Of a stretch of DNA of 64,000 nucleotides, positions 54,211-63,747 are shown piece by piece. Within the stretch, counting starts at the first letter, position 1; each line of letters opens with the position of its first letter. The notes under the pieces were generated by a model. That model ran no database searches. It was not told the origin of the DNA and saw nothing but the letters and a program-made list of their open reading frames with translations. The DNA comes from Marinobacter halophilus (lineage in GTDB: Bacteria > Pseudomonadota > Gammaproteobacteria > Pseudomonadales > Oleiphilaceae), in NCBI RefSeq assembly GCF_003007685.1, contig NZ_PXNN01000003.1, forward strand, positions 124,001 to 188,000, given 5' to 3'. The position numbers and the translations under genes were made by a program.

Positions 54211-56694
54211 ATGTGCCCGACCAGCTCCCGGAAACTGGATGGCTTGCGCGCCAAATACAGAGCCAACCTGACTGATTACAGACATCAACTTGAAACGCTT
54301 TGGTCGGCTGCAATCTATGATTCGAGGAAGTTTTCAGAAATTCAGTCAATTGCCCATCGGTTGGCCGGCTCGGGTCAGGCCTATGGGTTCAGGGAACTGT
54401 CGCAAGTCGCAATAGAATTCGAGCAAGCACTTGAACAAACAAAGTCGCTGTCGGTTCAGGAGAGAGCATCGGCAGTGGCCTGTCCCCTTGATGCATTGTT
54501 GGTAGCATTGAGCCAGGCTTCGGATGATGGAGCGAACAAGGCAGGTTTCAGTCGTTCTGAAAGCGCTGAACTAGAACAAAATCATCTTCCGGATAGCGTT
54601 AATATTCTGCTTGTGGACGATGATGAGAATTTTGCGTTCAAGCTCGTTGATACCCTTGAATCTTATGGTTACATTGCACACGTTGAACAGGATGCTGCTC
54701 ATTTAGAGCGGGCTGTTACCGACTACGAACCGCTTGCGTTGATAGTCGATATGGATTTTTTTGGCCACCGCTTCGCTGGCGCAAATCAGGTCAGCCTTTG
54801 GCGCCAGAAGGATGGCGCGCCCCTCCCTGTTATTTTCATTTCCCGGCATGATTCCTTTGAGCTCCGCCTGGCATCGGTCAGAGCCGGAGGTAACCATTTT
54901 CTTCACAAACCATTGGATATTCCCCGGTTAATAGCCCTGCTGCGCGCGGAACTTAATCTGGCGCCAGTTGAGCCCTACCGGGTCATGATTGTTGACGATG
55001 ATAAAGACTTGCTGGATTTGTACGATTCGATTCTCGGTGGTGCCGGCTATTCGGTCACAATGGCAACGAATGCACAGGACGCACTGGCTCTTTTAGACCA
55101 ATCTCACCCTGAGCTGGTGCTGATTGATGTCAACATGCCTGGCTGCAATGGAATTGAACTGGGCCGTATCATTCGCCAGCATGAAGAGTTCTCTACCATA
55201 CCCCTGTTATTCATGTCGGCTGCTGCTAACACGGACATCAAGTTGGCTTGCGCACGATTGGCGAATGACGAATTCATTAACAAGCCTATAGAGCCTTGGC
55301 GATTGTTGATGATGGTGAAGTCCCGTGTGGTCAAGGGGCGTCAATTGCGAAGCCTGGATAGAGCATTGATGGCGCCTGAGTTAGACGCCGCTCAAGACCC
55401 GTTGACTGCGTTGCCGAAGCTGGAAGGGATCCGGCGTGCGATCAATAGTGTTTTACAGCAACCGATTCAGGGCATTCTGGCGGTTATAAAAATGGACCTT
55501 CGGGATTTTCACACCATCAATAACCTCCACGGCCAGTTCTTCGGTGACCAGGTGCTGCAACGGGTTGCTTGGGAGTTGGGACAGCATGTCGGAAGCAATG
55601 GCGTGCTGAGCCGGGAATCAGGTGATGAATTTCTGATTTTCACCAAAGATCATTCTTCCCCGGAAGCGCTAAATGAGTACGTGAGGAGTTTGATTCAGGT
55701 GGTGAATAAAACGGACCCGGCCTCCGAACAGGGTGCCGTTGGACTTTCTGCGGATGTTGGGGTTGCGATCGCCAAAGAAAACAATATCAGTGCGGATGAG
55801 CTTATAGATCAGGCAGATATGGCGTTGTTCAAAGCGAGAGCGGCTAGCGGCGCCGAACTGATTTACTTCGATGAAGGTCTTAAGAGTGAACAGAGATACA
55901 GGTTTAATTTAGAACAATCAATCATCCAGGGCTTGGATGAAAAGCAGTTTGTTGCGGCTTACCAGCCGATATTTTCCGTTAAGGAGGGGCGCATTGTCGG
56001 GTTCGAGGCATTGGCTCGCTGGCAGCATCCAGAGCGCGGCCTGCTGGGGCCCGGTGAATTTATTCCGCTGATGGAAGAGCGAGGACTGATATCCCGCTTA
56101 ACCGACCAAATAATTAGCTGTGTTGTACCCAAGCTCGCCGATTGGCAGGTTCTGCATCCTGATTTGTTCATGTCGCTGAATCTTTCAGCGTGGGATATCC
56201 AGAAACCTTTGTTCATCGATAACCTGGCGTTACTGATTCATAAATACCAGGTGCAACCGGGAAAAATCGTACTGGAGATTACCGAAAGCCTGCTGCTGGC
56301 AGACTGGCTAAAAGCTTTCCAGGTACTAGAGGCGCTCAGGGCGCTTGGAGCTGAGTTGGCATTGGATGATTTTGGCACCGGCTATAGTTCATTGAGTTAT
56401 CTCCAGCGCATCAACGCCGACAAGCTCAAAATTGACCGTAGTTTTATAGAGCACTGGTCGCAAACGGGTGATGCCCGCTTGTTGCGCACCATGGTGCAGT
56501 TGGGTCAAAGCATGAAGATGACAGTGATCGCCGAGGGTGTTGAACGCAAGGAAGAGCTGGCCTTCCTGCAAGAGCTCGGTTGCGATCAGTATCAGGGTTT
56601 TCTGAGTGCCCGCCCGATGTTGTCAGAGCAAATTGAAGCGGGTGGCTGGCATTCCATGAATGCGATCCCGGATCACACTGACGAGTTGCTCTGA
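54211..56694 (+). CDS. HPt-REC-REC-GGDEF(degenerate)-EAL signalling protein
   Basis: An 827-residue cytoplasmic phosphorelay and cyclic-di-GMP protein. Order: HPt with His49 (IAHRLAGSG), REC1 (DDDEN, Asp180), REC2 (VDDDKD, Asp306), a GGDEF domain whose signature reads SGDEF (470-474), and an EAL domain with EAL (599-601), LNLSAWD, ITESLL, DDFGTGYSSL, KIDRSF, AEGVE and QGF. The cyclase half is likely inactive and the phosphodiesterase half active. Its last 72 bp overlap the convergent kinase gene. It is probably partner to the two sensor kinases next door. Confidence 0.92.
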   Translation: MCPTSSRKLDGLRAKYRANLTDYRHQLETLWSAAIYDSRKFSEIQSIAHRLAGSGQAYGFRELSQVAIEFEQALEQTKSLSVQERASAVACPLDALLVALSQASDDGANKAGFSRSESAELEQNHLPDSVNILLVDDDENFAFKLVDTLESYGYIAHVEQDAAHLERAVTDYEPLALIVDMDFFGHRFAGANQVSLWRQKDGAPLPVIFISRHDSFELRLASVRAGGNHFLHKPLDIPRLIALLRAELNLAPVEPYRVMIVDDDKDLLDLYDSILGGAGYSVTMATNAQDALALLDQSHPELVLIDVNMPGCNGIELGRIIRQHEEFSTIPLLFMSAAANTDIKLACARLANDEFINKPIEPWRLLMMVKSRVVKGRQLRSLDRALMAPELDAAQDPLTALPKLEGIRRAINSVLQQPIQGILAVIKMDLRDFHTINNLHGQFFGDQVLQRVAWELGQHVGSNGVLSRESGDEFLIFTKDHSSPEALNEYVRSLIQVVNKTDPASEQGAVGLSADVGVAIAKENNISADELIDQADMALFKARAASGAELIYFDEGLKSEQRYRFNLEQSIIQGLDEKQFVAAYQPIFSVKEGRIVGFEALARWQHPERGLLGPGEFIPLMEERGLISRLTDQIISCVVPKLADWQVLHPDLFMSLNLSAWDIQKPLFIDNLALLIHKYQVQPGKIVLEITESLLLADWLKAFQVLEALRALGAELALDDFGTGYSSLSYLQRINADKLKIDRSFIEHWSQTGDARLLRTMVQLGQSMKMTVIAEGVERKEELAFLQELGCDQYQGFLSARPMLSEQIEAGGWHSMNAIPDHTDELL

Positions 56695-59600
56695 TGTCAG
56701 GCGGTTTTTCAGTAGCACACCCTCAACAGTTGCATGTCTTTCTTTGCTGACATCTTCGCCCGACAGTATGACGATTGCCACACCGGGCTGCTCATGTTCA
56801 ATATCCGGAATCAGGTCCCACCCTGAGCCGTCAGGCAGGCCAATATCAAGCAACACTGCATCATATGTGTGTTGCTTCAACAAAGCCTTGGCGTCGGCAA
56901 TCGTCCCTGCCGGTTCCAGAATTAACTGATCACTGACCATAGCGGAAAGAATGTTGTGCAAATCCACATCATCCTCAATGTGTAATATCTTCGGGCGGCT
57001 ACCGTCCGATAGCTGATGTTGGACCAAGTCAATCAGTTTCTGGTAATCAATAGGTTTTGCCAGCCATGCAATATTGTCCACTTCGCCATTCAGCTCAAGC
57101 TCACCCTGGGTCACTTTGGCAGATACGACCACGATGGGTATGTTTTCAGTATCGGTCTGTTTTTTCAGTCGCCGGATAATGTCGAGCCCACTGATATCAG
57201 GCAGCATCAGATCCAGACTAATCAGGTTGTATTCCCCCGTTTTTGCGGATTCAAGAGCCTCTGAGCCGGTGTGGCAGACAACCACTCGATACCCGGCATC
57301 TTCCAGCATGATTTTCAGAAGTCTGGCAACGTCCGGGTCATCCTCCACGACCAGTATCTTGGGTGATTTTATTACCGAATCGTCTGCGTCAGATTGAGGG
57401 GCAGAGGGTGCTGTTTTGCCAGGGTCTATCGCCGGAAGCTTGAAGTAAAAACGGGTCCCTTTCCCTTCGGTTGTTTCGAAATGAATGGTTCCACCCATGC
57501 GTGTAATGAGCTCTTGGGTTATCGCCAGTCCCAGACCTGTGCCCCCCCTTTTTCGCGTGTCAGAGCTGTCCGCCTGGGCAAATCTCTGAAAAATTTTGTG
57601 CTGGAAATCCTCCGGAATACCAGAGCCCTGGTCTGTCACGCTGACGGTAATATCGGTATCGGTTCTGGCCGCTGCCACAGTGACTGAACCGCCGTCGGGA
57701 GAATACTTGACGGCGTTGGAGAGCAGGTTAGCCAGCACCTGTTTCAGCCGCTGTTCATCAACCCTGACTTTGCCCTCGGCAAGATCGCTGGTTAGTTCCA
57801 GTTTGATATTCCGCTCAGTGCCGTAAGTCCTGTTGTCTTCCACTGCCTGCTCAAGTATCGGCAGAAGCGGCTGGATCTGCATGTTAAAATGTAGCTTGCC
57901 CTCGGCAATCTTTTCGATGTCCAGTAGATCGTTAATCAGATGTGCCAGTCGCTTACTGTTGCGATGAGCGGTATCCAATAATTTTTGGGCCTTCTCGGGG
58001 ATATTTCCCAGCTTCCCGGCCAGCACCAGACCGAGGGCGCCACTTACCGAGGTAAGCGGCGTTCGCAACTCATGGCTGACGGTAGAAATGAATTCGTTTT
58101 TTATTTGCTCAATGCGCTTGCGCTCGGTGACGTCCTGAGCAATCCCCAGAAAGCCAGTAAGCCTTCCAGAATCATCCCGGATAGGCGTCACCGTCAATAC
58201 AACCGGAGTGGTGGCTCCGAGTTTGGTGACGTAAGTCCACTCCCGGGTCTCCGAGCCTCGACACAAAGAATGTTTCACGAATATATCAAAGCCCGAAACA
58301 GACTCACCGACTTCCTCAGAGAGCTCCTGGGATCGTTCTTCAATCTCGGAGGAAAGGTGAAATAATGCCGGACTGTGCGTGCCAACCACTTCGTTCGAGT
58401 CATATCCGAGGAGGTTTTCAGCACCAATATTGAACAGGGTGATAGTGCCACCGGGATCGGTTGCGATAATGGCTAATTCCGTGGATGCTTCCAGAACATT
58501 GCTCAGCATTGCGGATGTGTTGGCTAGTTCCCGGGTACGGGCCAGGACATCTCGTTCCAGGTTGGTCTGAACCTTGTCCAGCTCGGCGAACGTATGGGCC
58601 AGCGTGTTACCCATGGTCTGGAGTGAAGCAGACAGAATGTCATATTCACGGACTCGGCTCCCGGGTAATTCTGGCCGCTTCTGAAGACGAATTCTCTCAG
58701 GCAGGTGTTTGCTGGCTTTATCGAGTTGTGCCAACGGTCGTGTCAGCACGCGACTCAGCGAAAAGCTGACGAGAATGCTCAATAATGTCATCCCCGCCAA
58801 AAAAGCAAAGCTCTGGTTCCGTTGCTCTTCTACGGCCTGAATCAGGGATGCTGCAGGTTTGTCCGCAATCAGTTCGACGCCATCCTGCAGGCCAGTGACG
58901 GGTAGACGGTATTGATAAAGTCCGGCTTTCCAGCGATTCACCAGGCTCCCACCGGAATCCGGTAACCAGATTTTCAGGTTATTCACGCTAGTCAGTGAGT
59001 TGATACTTTCCGTTGAAGACGTGGTTACTTTGCCGGCCTGGGCGATAGGTTGCCCCTGGGTATTCAGCAGTGCGATGCCAGCAATGCCATCGGTGCTTGC
59101 ATAACGCAATAGCTCTGTCTCAAGAACTTGAGAGGCGTAGGGTTGCTCCTGAAGACGTTCTTCCGTCGCACTTAACACGCGATTCAACGCAGTGGCCAAC
59201 CCCTTTTCCCGCTCAAGCTTGGCGGCATAGCTGCCGATAATTATCGGGGCGCTGCCGGCAATCAGCGCCAGAGTCAGGAGAATATGAAAGAGTAGCTCGT
59301 TCAGCCGGATGTGGGTTGGCAGCCAGCTGACCGAGCCGTTCTGGAACCGCCAGACCATGACTTTAATGAGAAGCCCCGCCATCAAGGTATTGAACAGACC
59401 GTTCAGCGACTGCTTCAGTGCGATCATGCTGGCGGCCGACAGATCCATGCCGAGCACACCCATATAAAACATCGGGAGCAGAGTGACCCCTGCCACAAGC
59501 CAGAAAGCGAGATCCGCCAGCACCAGATTTCGCGTGCCGCGTTGATACAACAGGCTGACAACGATGGCCTCGAGCGTGAATGTCAGCATGGCATAGGGGT

Positions 59601-59805
59601 GGCCCCAAAGGATCCAGGTATAAGCGCCACCTGCCAGCGCCACCAAGGCCGCGGGCCAAAGGCCGAGTAATCTTACGGCCAACATTACGGCGACAGAGCC
59701 AAAAATAAAATGCACACCAAAGAACAGCGGCAGATTGATTATATTGCCGGTAACGGCGAGGAGGGCCAAGCCCAGTGTGGCTAAGGCTTTCGCTAAAAAG
59801 GTCAT
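56623..59805 (-). CDS. membrane hybrid sensor histidine kinase with two REC domains
   Basis: A 1060-residue kinase: about seven N-terminal helices, a periplasmic stretch, another helix and a HAMP-like linker (SRVLTRPLAQLDKASKHLP), a PAS domain (ELAIIATDPGGTITLFNIGA), HisKA (VSHELRTPLTS), HATPase (LLSNAVKYSPDGG, DQGSGIP, GGTGLGLAI) and two C-terminal receivers (LISLDLMLPD and AVLLDIGLPDGSG). Its kinase core is paralogous to the upstream kinase. Start ATG overlaps that gene's stop by 4 nt; the 3' end overlaps the EAL gene. Confidence 0.92.
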   Translation of the reverse strand: MTFLAKALATLGLALLAVTGNIINLPLFFGVHFIFGSVAVMLAVRLLGLWPAALVALAGGAYTWILWGHPYAMLTFTLEAIVVSLLYQRGTRNLVLADLAFWLVAGVTLLPMFYMGVLGMDLSAASMIALKQSLNGLFNTLMAGLLIKVMVWRFQNGSVSWLPTHIRLNELLFHILLTLALIAGSAPIIIGSYAAKLEREKGLATALNRVLSATEERLQEQPYASQVLETELLRYASTDGIAGIALLNTQGQPIAQAGKVTTSSTESINSLTSVNNLKIWLPDSGGSLVNRWKAGLYQYRLPVTGLQDGVELIADKPAASLIQAVEEQRNQSFAFLAGMTLLSILVSFSLSRVLTRPLAQLDKASKHLPERIRLQKRPELPGSRVREYDILSASLQTMGNTLAHTFAELDKVQTNLERDVLARTRELANTSAMLSNVLEASTELAIIATDPGGTITLFNIGAENLLGYDSNEVVGTHSPALFHLSSEIEERSQELSEEVGESVSGFDIFVKHSLCRGSETREWTYVTKLGATTPVVLTVTPIRDDSGRLTGFLGIAQDVTERKRIEQIKNEFISTVSHELRTPLTSVSGALGLVLAGKLGNIPEKAQKLLDTAHRNSKRLAHLINDLLDIEKIAEGKLHFNMQIQPLLPILEQAVEDNRTYGTERNIKLELTSDLAEGKVRVDEQRLKQVLANLLSNAVKYSPDGGSVTVAAARTDTDITVSVTDQGSGIPEDFQHKIFQRFAQADSSDTRKRGGTGLGLAITQELITRMGGTIHFETTEGKGTRFYFKLPAIDPGKTAPSAPQSDADDSVIKSPKILVVEDDPDVARLLKIMLEDAGYRVVVCHTGSEALESAKTGEYNLISLDLMLPDISGLDIIRRLKKQTDTENIPIVVVSAKVTQGELELNGEVDNIAWLAKPIDYQKLIDLVQHQLSDGSRPKILHIEDDVDLHNILSAMVSDQLILEPAGTIADAKALLKQHTYDAVLLDIGLPDGSGWDLIPDIEHEQPGVAIVILSGEDVSKERHATVEGVLLKNRLTSEQLVSVIRDRIHGMPATRFNLL

Positions 59806-62663
59806 GCTTTGGCTACCTGTAGCTGAATGTAGAACTCCGCACCGCCACCCTCTGCATCGCGATAGCCAACCTGACCGCCAAGCTGATGACAGATCTCTCG
59901 GGTGATGGCCAGACCAAGCCCCGTGCCCGGGAGTTTGCGGCTATCGGTTGCGTCGGCCTGGCTGAATCGCTGAAACAGTCGATCCCGGAACTCTGGCGAC
60001 ACCCCAGGGCCGTAATCCCGAATACGAATTTCAGTGGTTTCGCCTTGCTGGGTGACCGTGACGTCCACGGGCTGATCTTCCGGTGAAAACTTCATGGCGT
60101 TGGATAGCAGGTTCGTCAGGGCCTGAATCAGACGTGAAGCATCAACACTGACCTCAATAGCCGGCCACTCTTCGGATGTTTCAATCTCAACACCGTAGGA
60201 ATGGCGGTATTCTCTAACGGCCTCAATCGCGTCATTCAGAATAGGCGCCAAAGCTTGCCGCTGCGGGTCCATGGGCATTTTTCCCGCCACCAGCTTTTCC
60301 ATGTCCAGCAGGTCGTTTATCAAAAGCATAAGACGACTGGTATTGCGCTCGGCAGTGGCTAACAGTTTCTGTGCCTTCTCCGGAAACTCACCGACTGCAC
60401 CGCCGATTAGGAGACCCAGGCTACCTTTAATGGATGTCAGCGGTGTTCGAAGTTCGTGACTGATGGTCGCAATAAACTGGTCTTTCATTCTATCGAGTTT
60501 TTTGCGCTCGCTGATATCTTCGACGAGCGACCAGATGACCTGTCGGCCGTCCAGTTCTTTGCTGAGCATGCCCTGCAGGCGAACGGGGTAACGGCTGCCG
60601 TCTTTTCTGATGTACTCTTTTTCAAAAGGGCCATAGCGACCCGCTTCTTTGAGTTCAGACAGTGCCTGTTCTTCTTCCGGCAAGTACTTTTTGGGTGTGA
60701 CCTCCCAGTAGCTCAGTTGGACAAATTCCTCTCCGGTATATCCAGTAGGAGCAACCAGGGCAGGGTTCAGGTCAATGAACTTACCGGTCTCAAAATCATT
60801 CAGGGCGATGCCAATGGGAGAGAATTCGAACAAGCCGCGCAGTCGCATTTCATTCTGTTCAAGCGCAAGTCGTGCTTGTTGTTGTTCATGAATATCCTGC
60901 AGAAACCCATGCCACATAATGCTACCGTCAGGAAGACGCTCAGGCTTGGCGTGACCTGAGGCCCACCGATAGCCTTCACCCGGGTATTGCACGCGATAAG
61001 TGGCCCCCCAGTTTTCAAGGGTCTGGGCCGAGTGATCGATAGATGCGGCAACGGCCTCCAGTTCGTCAGGATGAATGCGCGCAAAAGCCGGCGTTGCGTC
61101 CTCTGCGGCCTGCGCCGGGGTTATTCCATATAAATCCTGAATCTGGGGAGAGCTGAAGGGAAAAATCATTTTCCCATCCGGGAACCGGCGAAACTGATAA
61201 ACGACACCTGGCAGCTGTGCCATAAGCTTGGTGAGGCGGTCGTGACTGAGGCTGTTGGTCAATACCTCAGACAACCAATTGGCCAGCAAACGGAGGAATA
61301 GCTTTTCGCTTTGGCCGTAGTCCTCATGTCGGACGTAGGAGGAGGAAAAGTTCAGGGTTCCCCAGGGATGGCCATCTACTTCCACAACTATGCCCGCATA
61401 GCTGCCCAGGGGGTTGGTTCGGTAACAGGGGTGATTGCTATACTCAGCCTGGTTGGCATCTTGGATCAGGCATTCATGGTCGACCGGACTGTCCTTGTTG
61501 AATATCAGCAAGTCGCACCAGGTGTCGCCAAGCGCAAACTGCTGACCGGCAGTAATCGGAATGTTCTCCCGGGCATCAACCCAGGCAACGGTATAAACAT
61601 CTCCTTCAATCTGGCTGAGGATGGCGAGCTCCGCCCTGAGATAGTTTCTGGCCAACTGGAGCGCGTGGACAATTTTTTCGTCCAGTGAGCCATGTTTGGA
61701 AAAGGCAATATCGTTGAGCAACATGAGTGCTGTGTGGTGCTGTTCCAATTGATGCAAGGCATCATGCTTGTGTGTGACATCAACGATAAAACCCTCAAGT
61801 ACAACCGGGTGTTGTAAGTCATCTCGCATGCACCTGCCCCGCTCCTCCACCCAGCGCCATCCTTTGGTTCGGTGCCGAATCCTGTACTCAATATGCCATT
61901 CTCGGTCTTCCGCCACCGCCTTTTTGACGGCTTCGTCACACGTTGGTGCGTCGTCGATGTGAATGAGTTCGGCATAGCTGACGTTTTTGTTATTAATCAG
62001 GTCTTCTGCTGAATAGCCGCTAACGTTGTCAACCTGTCTGCTCATGTAGAGCATTGTCCAGTTATCATCGGGCAAGCAGCGGTAGGTCACACCAGGCATA
62101 TTGTTGAGCAGTGACGCCATTTCATCCCGGCTTGCGCGCAGTTGCTTCTCCATTTCGGTGGCCTGTCTGCGTTGGCGGGCATCAGCCTGGACCAGATCCT
62201 CGACCATGCCCGCCAGTTCCTTCAGCATAGAAACCTGATCGCTATTAAAAGAGCGAGGCTTGCGGTCGATCAGGCACAAGGTTCCAAGACAATAGCCGCT
62301 CTCGGTATGCAGGGGGGCGCCAGCGTAGAAACGTATGTTGGGGTCACTGGTCACCAGAGGGTTGTCAAAGAAACGCTCGTCCTCAAGCGTATCCTCAACG
62401 ATCAGGGGCTCGCTTTGAAGAATGGCATGGCCGCAGAAAGAAATATTTCGTGGTGTTTCCGTTGCGTCGAGCCCCTGCCGGGATTTGAACCATTGCCGAT
62501 CCCGGTCGATCAAGGACACCAGAGCAATGGGCACAGAAAAGGTATGGCAAGCAAGACGGGTAATGCGATCAAAGCGTTCTTCGGCACTCCCGGTCAACAA
62601 GTCTGTGTCATCGAGTGCCTGTTGGCGCTGTGCTTCATTATCCGGGATTGTGGGTTTTTTCAT
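59802..62663 (-). CDS. soluble GAF/PAS sensor histidine kinase
   Basis: A 953-residue cytoplasmic kinase without membrane helices. Order: GAF (about 25-165, ERFDRITRLACHTFSVPIAL), PAS1 (about 180-300, NNMPGVTYRCLPDDNWTML), a second GAF (about 310-480), two more PAS domains, HisKA (ISHELRTPLTS) and HATPase (LLSNAMKFSPEDQ, GTGLGLAITRE). No receiver is attached, unlike its downstream paralogue, to which its kinase core is closely similar. It begins directly after the stop of a truncated response-regulator frame (TAAATG). Confidence 0.92.
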   Translation of the reverse strand: MKKPTIPDNEAQRQQALDDTDLLTGSAEERFDRITRLACHTFSVPIALVSLIDRDRQWFKSRQGLDATETPRNISFCGHAILQSEPLIVEDTLEDERFFDNPLVTSDPNIRFYAGAPLHTESGYCLGTLCLIDRKPRSFNSDQVSMLKELAGMVEDLVQADARQRRQATEMEKQLRASRDEMASLLNNMPGVTYRCLPDDNWTMLYMSRQVDNVSGYSAEDLINNKNVSYAELIHIDDAPTCDEAVKKAVAEDREWHIEYRIRHRTKGWRWVEERGRCMRDDLQHPVVLEGFIVDVTHKHDALHQLEQHHTALMLLNDIAFSKHGSLDEKIVHALQLARNYLRAELAILSQIEGDVYTVAWVDARENIPITAGQQFALGDTWCDLLIFNKDSPVDHECLIQDANQAEYSNHPCYRTNPLGSYAGIVVEVDGHPWGTLNFSSSYVRHEDYGQSEKLFLRLLANWLSEVLTNSLSHDRLTKLMAQLPGVVYQFRRFPDGKMIFPFSSPQIQDLYGITPAQAAEDATPAFARIHPDELEAVAASIDHSAQTLENWGATYRVQYPGEGYRWASGHAKPERLPDGSIMWHGFLQDIHEQQQARLALEQNEMRLRGLFEFSPIGIALNDFETGKFIDLNPALVAPTGYTGEEFVQLSYWEVTPKKYLPEEEQALSELKEAGRYGPFEKEYIRKDGSRYPVRLQGMLSKELDGRQVIWSLVEDISERKKLDRMKDQFIATISHELRTPLTSIKGSLGLLIGGAVGEFPEKAQKLLATAERNTSRLMLLINDLLDMEKLVAGKMPMDPQRQALAPILNDAIEAVREYRHSYGVEIETSEEWPAIEVSVDASRLIQALTNLLSNAMKFSPEDQPVDVTVTQQGETTEIRIRDYGPGVSPEFRDRLFQRFSQADATDSRKLPGTGLGLAITREICHQLGGQVGYRDAEGGGAEFYIQLQVAKA

Positions 62664-62813
62664 TTAATCACCTTGATCAAGTGTGAACCCATCCCAGATT
62701 ACTCGTGTTTTGTCGGCCAAAGCCATCGGGTCGAAGGGTTTTGAAATGACATATTCAACGCCCATTGAATTATATCGCTGCAACTTCCTTGAGAGTTTCT
62801 TCGCCGAACTCAT
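62664..62813 (-). pseudogene. C-terminal remnant of a response-regulator receiver domain
   Basis: A 49-codon frame beginning MSSAKKLSRKLQRYNSMG and containing VEYVISKPFDPMALADKTRVIW. It matches the last third of a CheY-like domain: SAK corresponds to the (S/T)AK switch segment and KPF to the conserved lysine-proline. An in-frame TGA lies two codons before the ATG, and no acidic pocket or phospho-Asp is found upstream in any frame, so the first two thirds are lost. Its stop abuts the kinase ATG, which implies a former RR-kinase operon. Confidence 0.7.
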
Positions 62814-62925
62814 GGGTTTTCAACGTAAACAACTCGTTACAGTAAGCTTTGTTTCCGGGCGCCCAAATGTTTTGTTCTGAAGAATATCTCAATAACAAAA
62901 ATAGATACTTTATGTCTATGGCAAT

Positions 62926-63570
62926 TCATTCCGGCCCAATGATTTGAGCCACTGCTTTATGGTGAGTGTTTAATTCCGTGTCTTTACAAACTTCCAGAAT
63001 TGCAGCCATGTCGTTGCCGAGCTGTTCAAGCTCGGAGGCAGGCAGATTGCGTTCGGCCATGGCGCGCAGCCCCATGATCTGGCTCTGCAGAAGTCGTGCC
63101 AGTCGCTGGCAGTCGGTCTGCGCGGCAATTTCTCCCCGGTTCCTGGCGCTTTCCAGCAGTTCCGCAAACGAGGTTTCAATGTCTGCCAGCGCACTCTGGG
63201 CCAGGGAATGCAGTGCCGGATTGGTGTTGCTGGCTCCCAGCAGAGTTTTTACGATCAGACAGGCCCTGGCCGGGGCGCAGTCGGTGCAATCGCTGGCAAT
63301 TTGCCTGAGATACGCCTGCAGCCCTTCTATTATGCTGTCATAACCGGCCATGTGCTCCGACAGGTCGGCACCGCCTTGTTGTGCGTACTTGGCCAGGGCC
63401 TCGGAGAACAGGCCGTCTTTACTGCCGAAGGTGGCGTAAATGCTGCCCGGGCGCATATCGAGTGCTTGTTCAATCTGCTTCATAGAGCTGCCGTGGTAGC
63501 CTTTTTTCCAGAACAGGCCGACGGCTTTGCTCAGGGCAGTGTCGCGATCGTATTGGGGGTGCCTGGCCAT
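62926..63570 (-). CDS. TetR-family repressor
   Basis: A 214-residue regulator. The N-terminal helix-turn-helix (SSMKQIEQALDMRPGSIYATF followed by GSKDGLFSEAL) is canonical; the C-terminal domain contains a cysteine pair (DCTDCAPARAC) common in one TetR branch related to AcrR/YcdC-like proteins. It is divergent from the PEBP gene with a palindrome between them, so it may repress that gene and itself. Ligand unknown. Confidence 0.9.
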   Translation of the reverse strand: MARHPQYDRDTALSKAVGLFWKKGYHGSSMKQIEQALDMRPGSIYATFGSKDGLFSEALAKYAQQGGADLSEHMAGYDSIIEGLQAYLRQIASDCTDCAPARACLIVKTLLGASNTNPALHSLAQSALADIETSFAELLESARNRGEIAAQTDCQRLARLLQSQIMGLRAMAERNLPASELEQLGNDMAAILEVCKDTELNTHHKAVAQIIGPE

Positions 63571-63593
63571 TGTAAAATCCCGGTATCAGTAAA

Positions 63594-63611
63594 ATTGAAG
63601 AGTTGTTCAAT
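63594..63611. promoter_or_regulatory. operator-like palindrome ATTGAA-N6-TTCAAT
   Basis: Perfect six-base arms, 24 bp from the TetR start codon, in the divergent region. The size fits a TetR dimer site. Confidence 0.5.
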
Positions 63612-63747
63612 TATATCCTCAAACACTTCTGGGTTTGCTAATCTGGACAAATACCTAAGGTGATTGATACAACCGGAGAAACAACTGACAGCGTATGACG
63701 CAAAGCGCATGCTTTGACCACAGTAACGTTCAGCAGGAGAAAGTACC

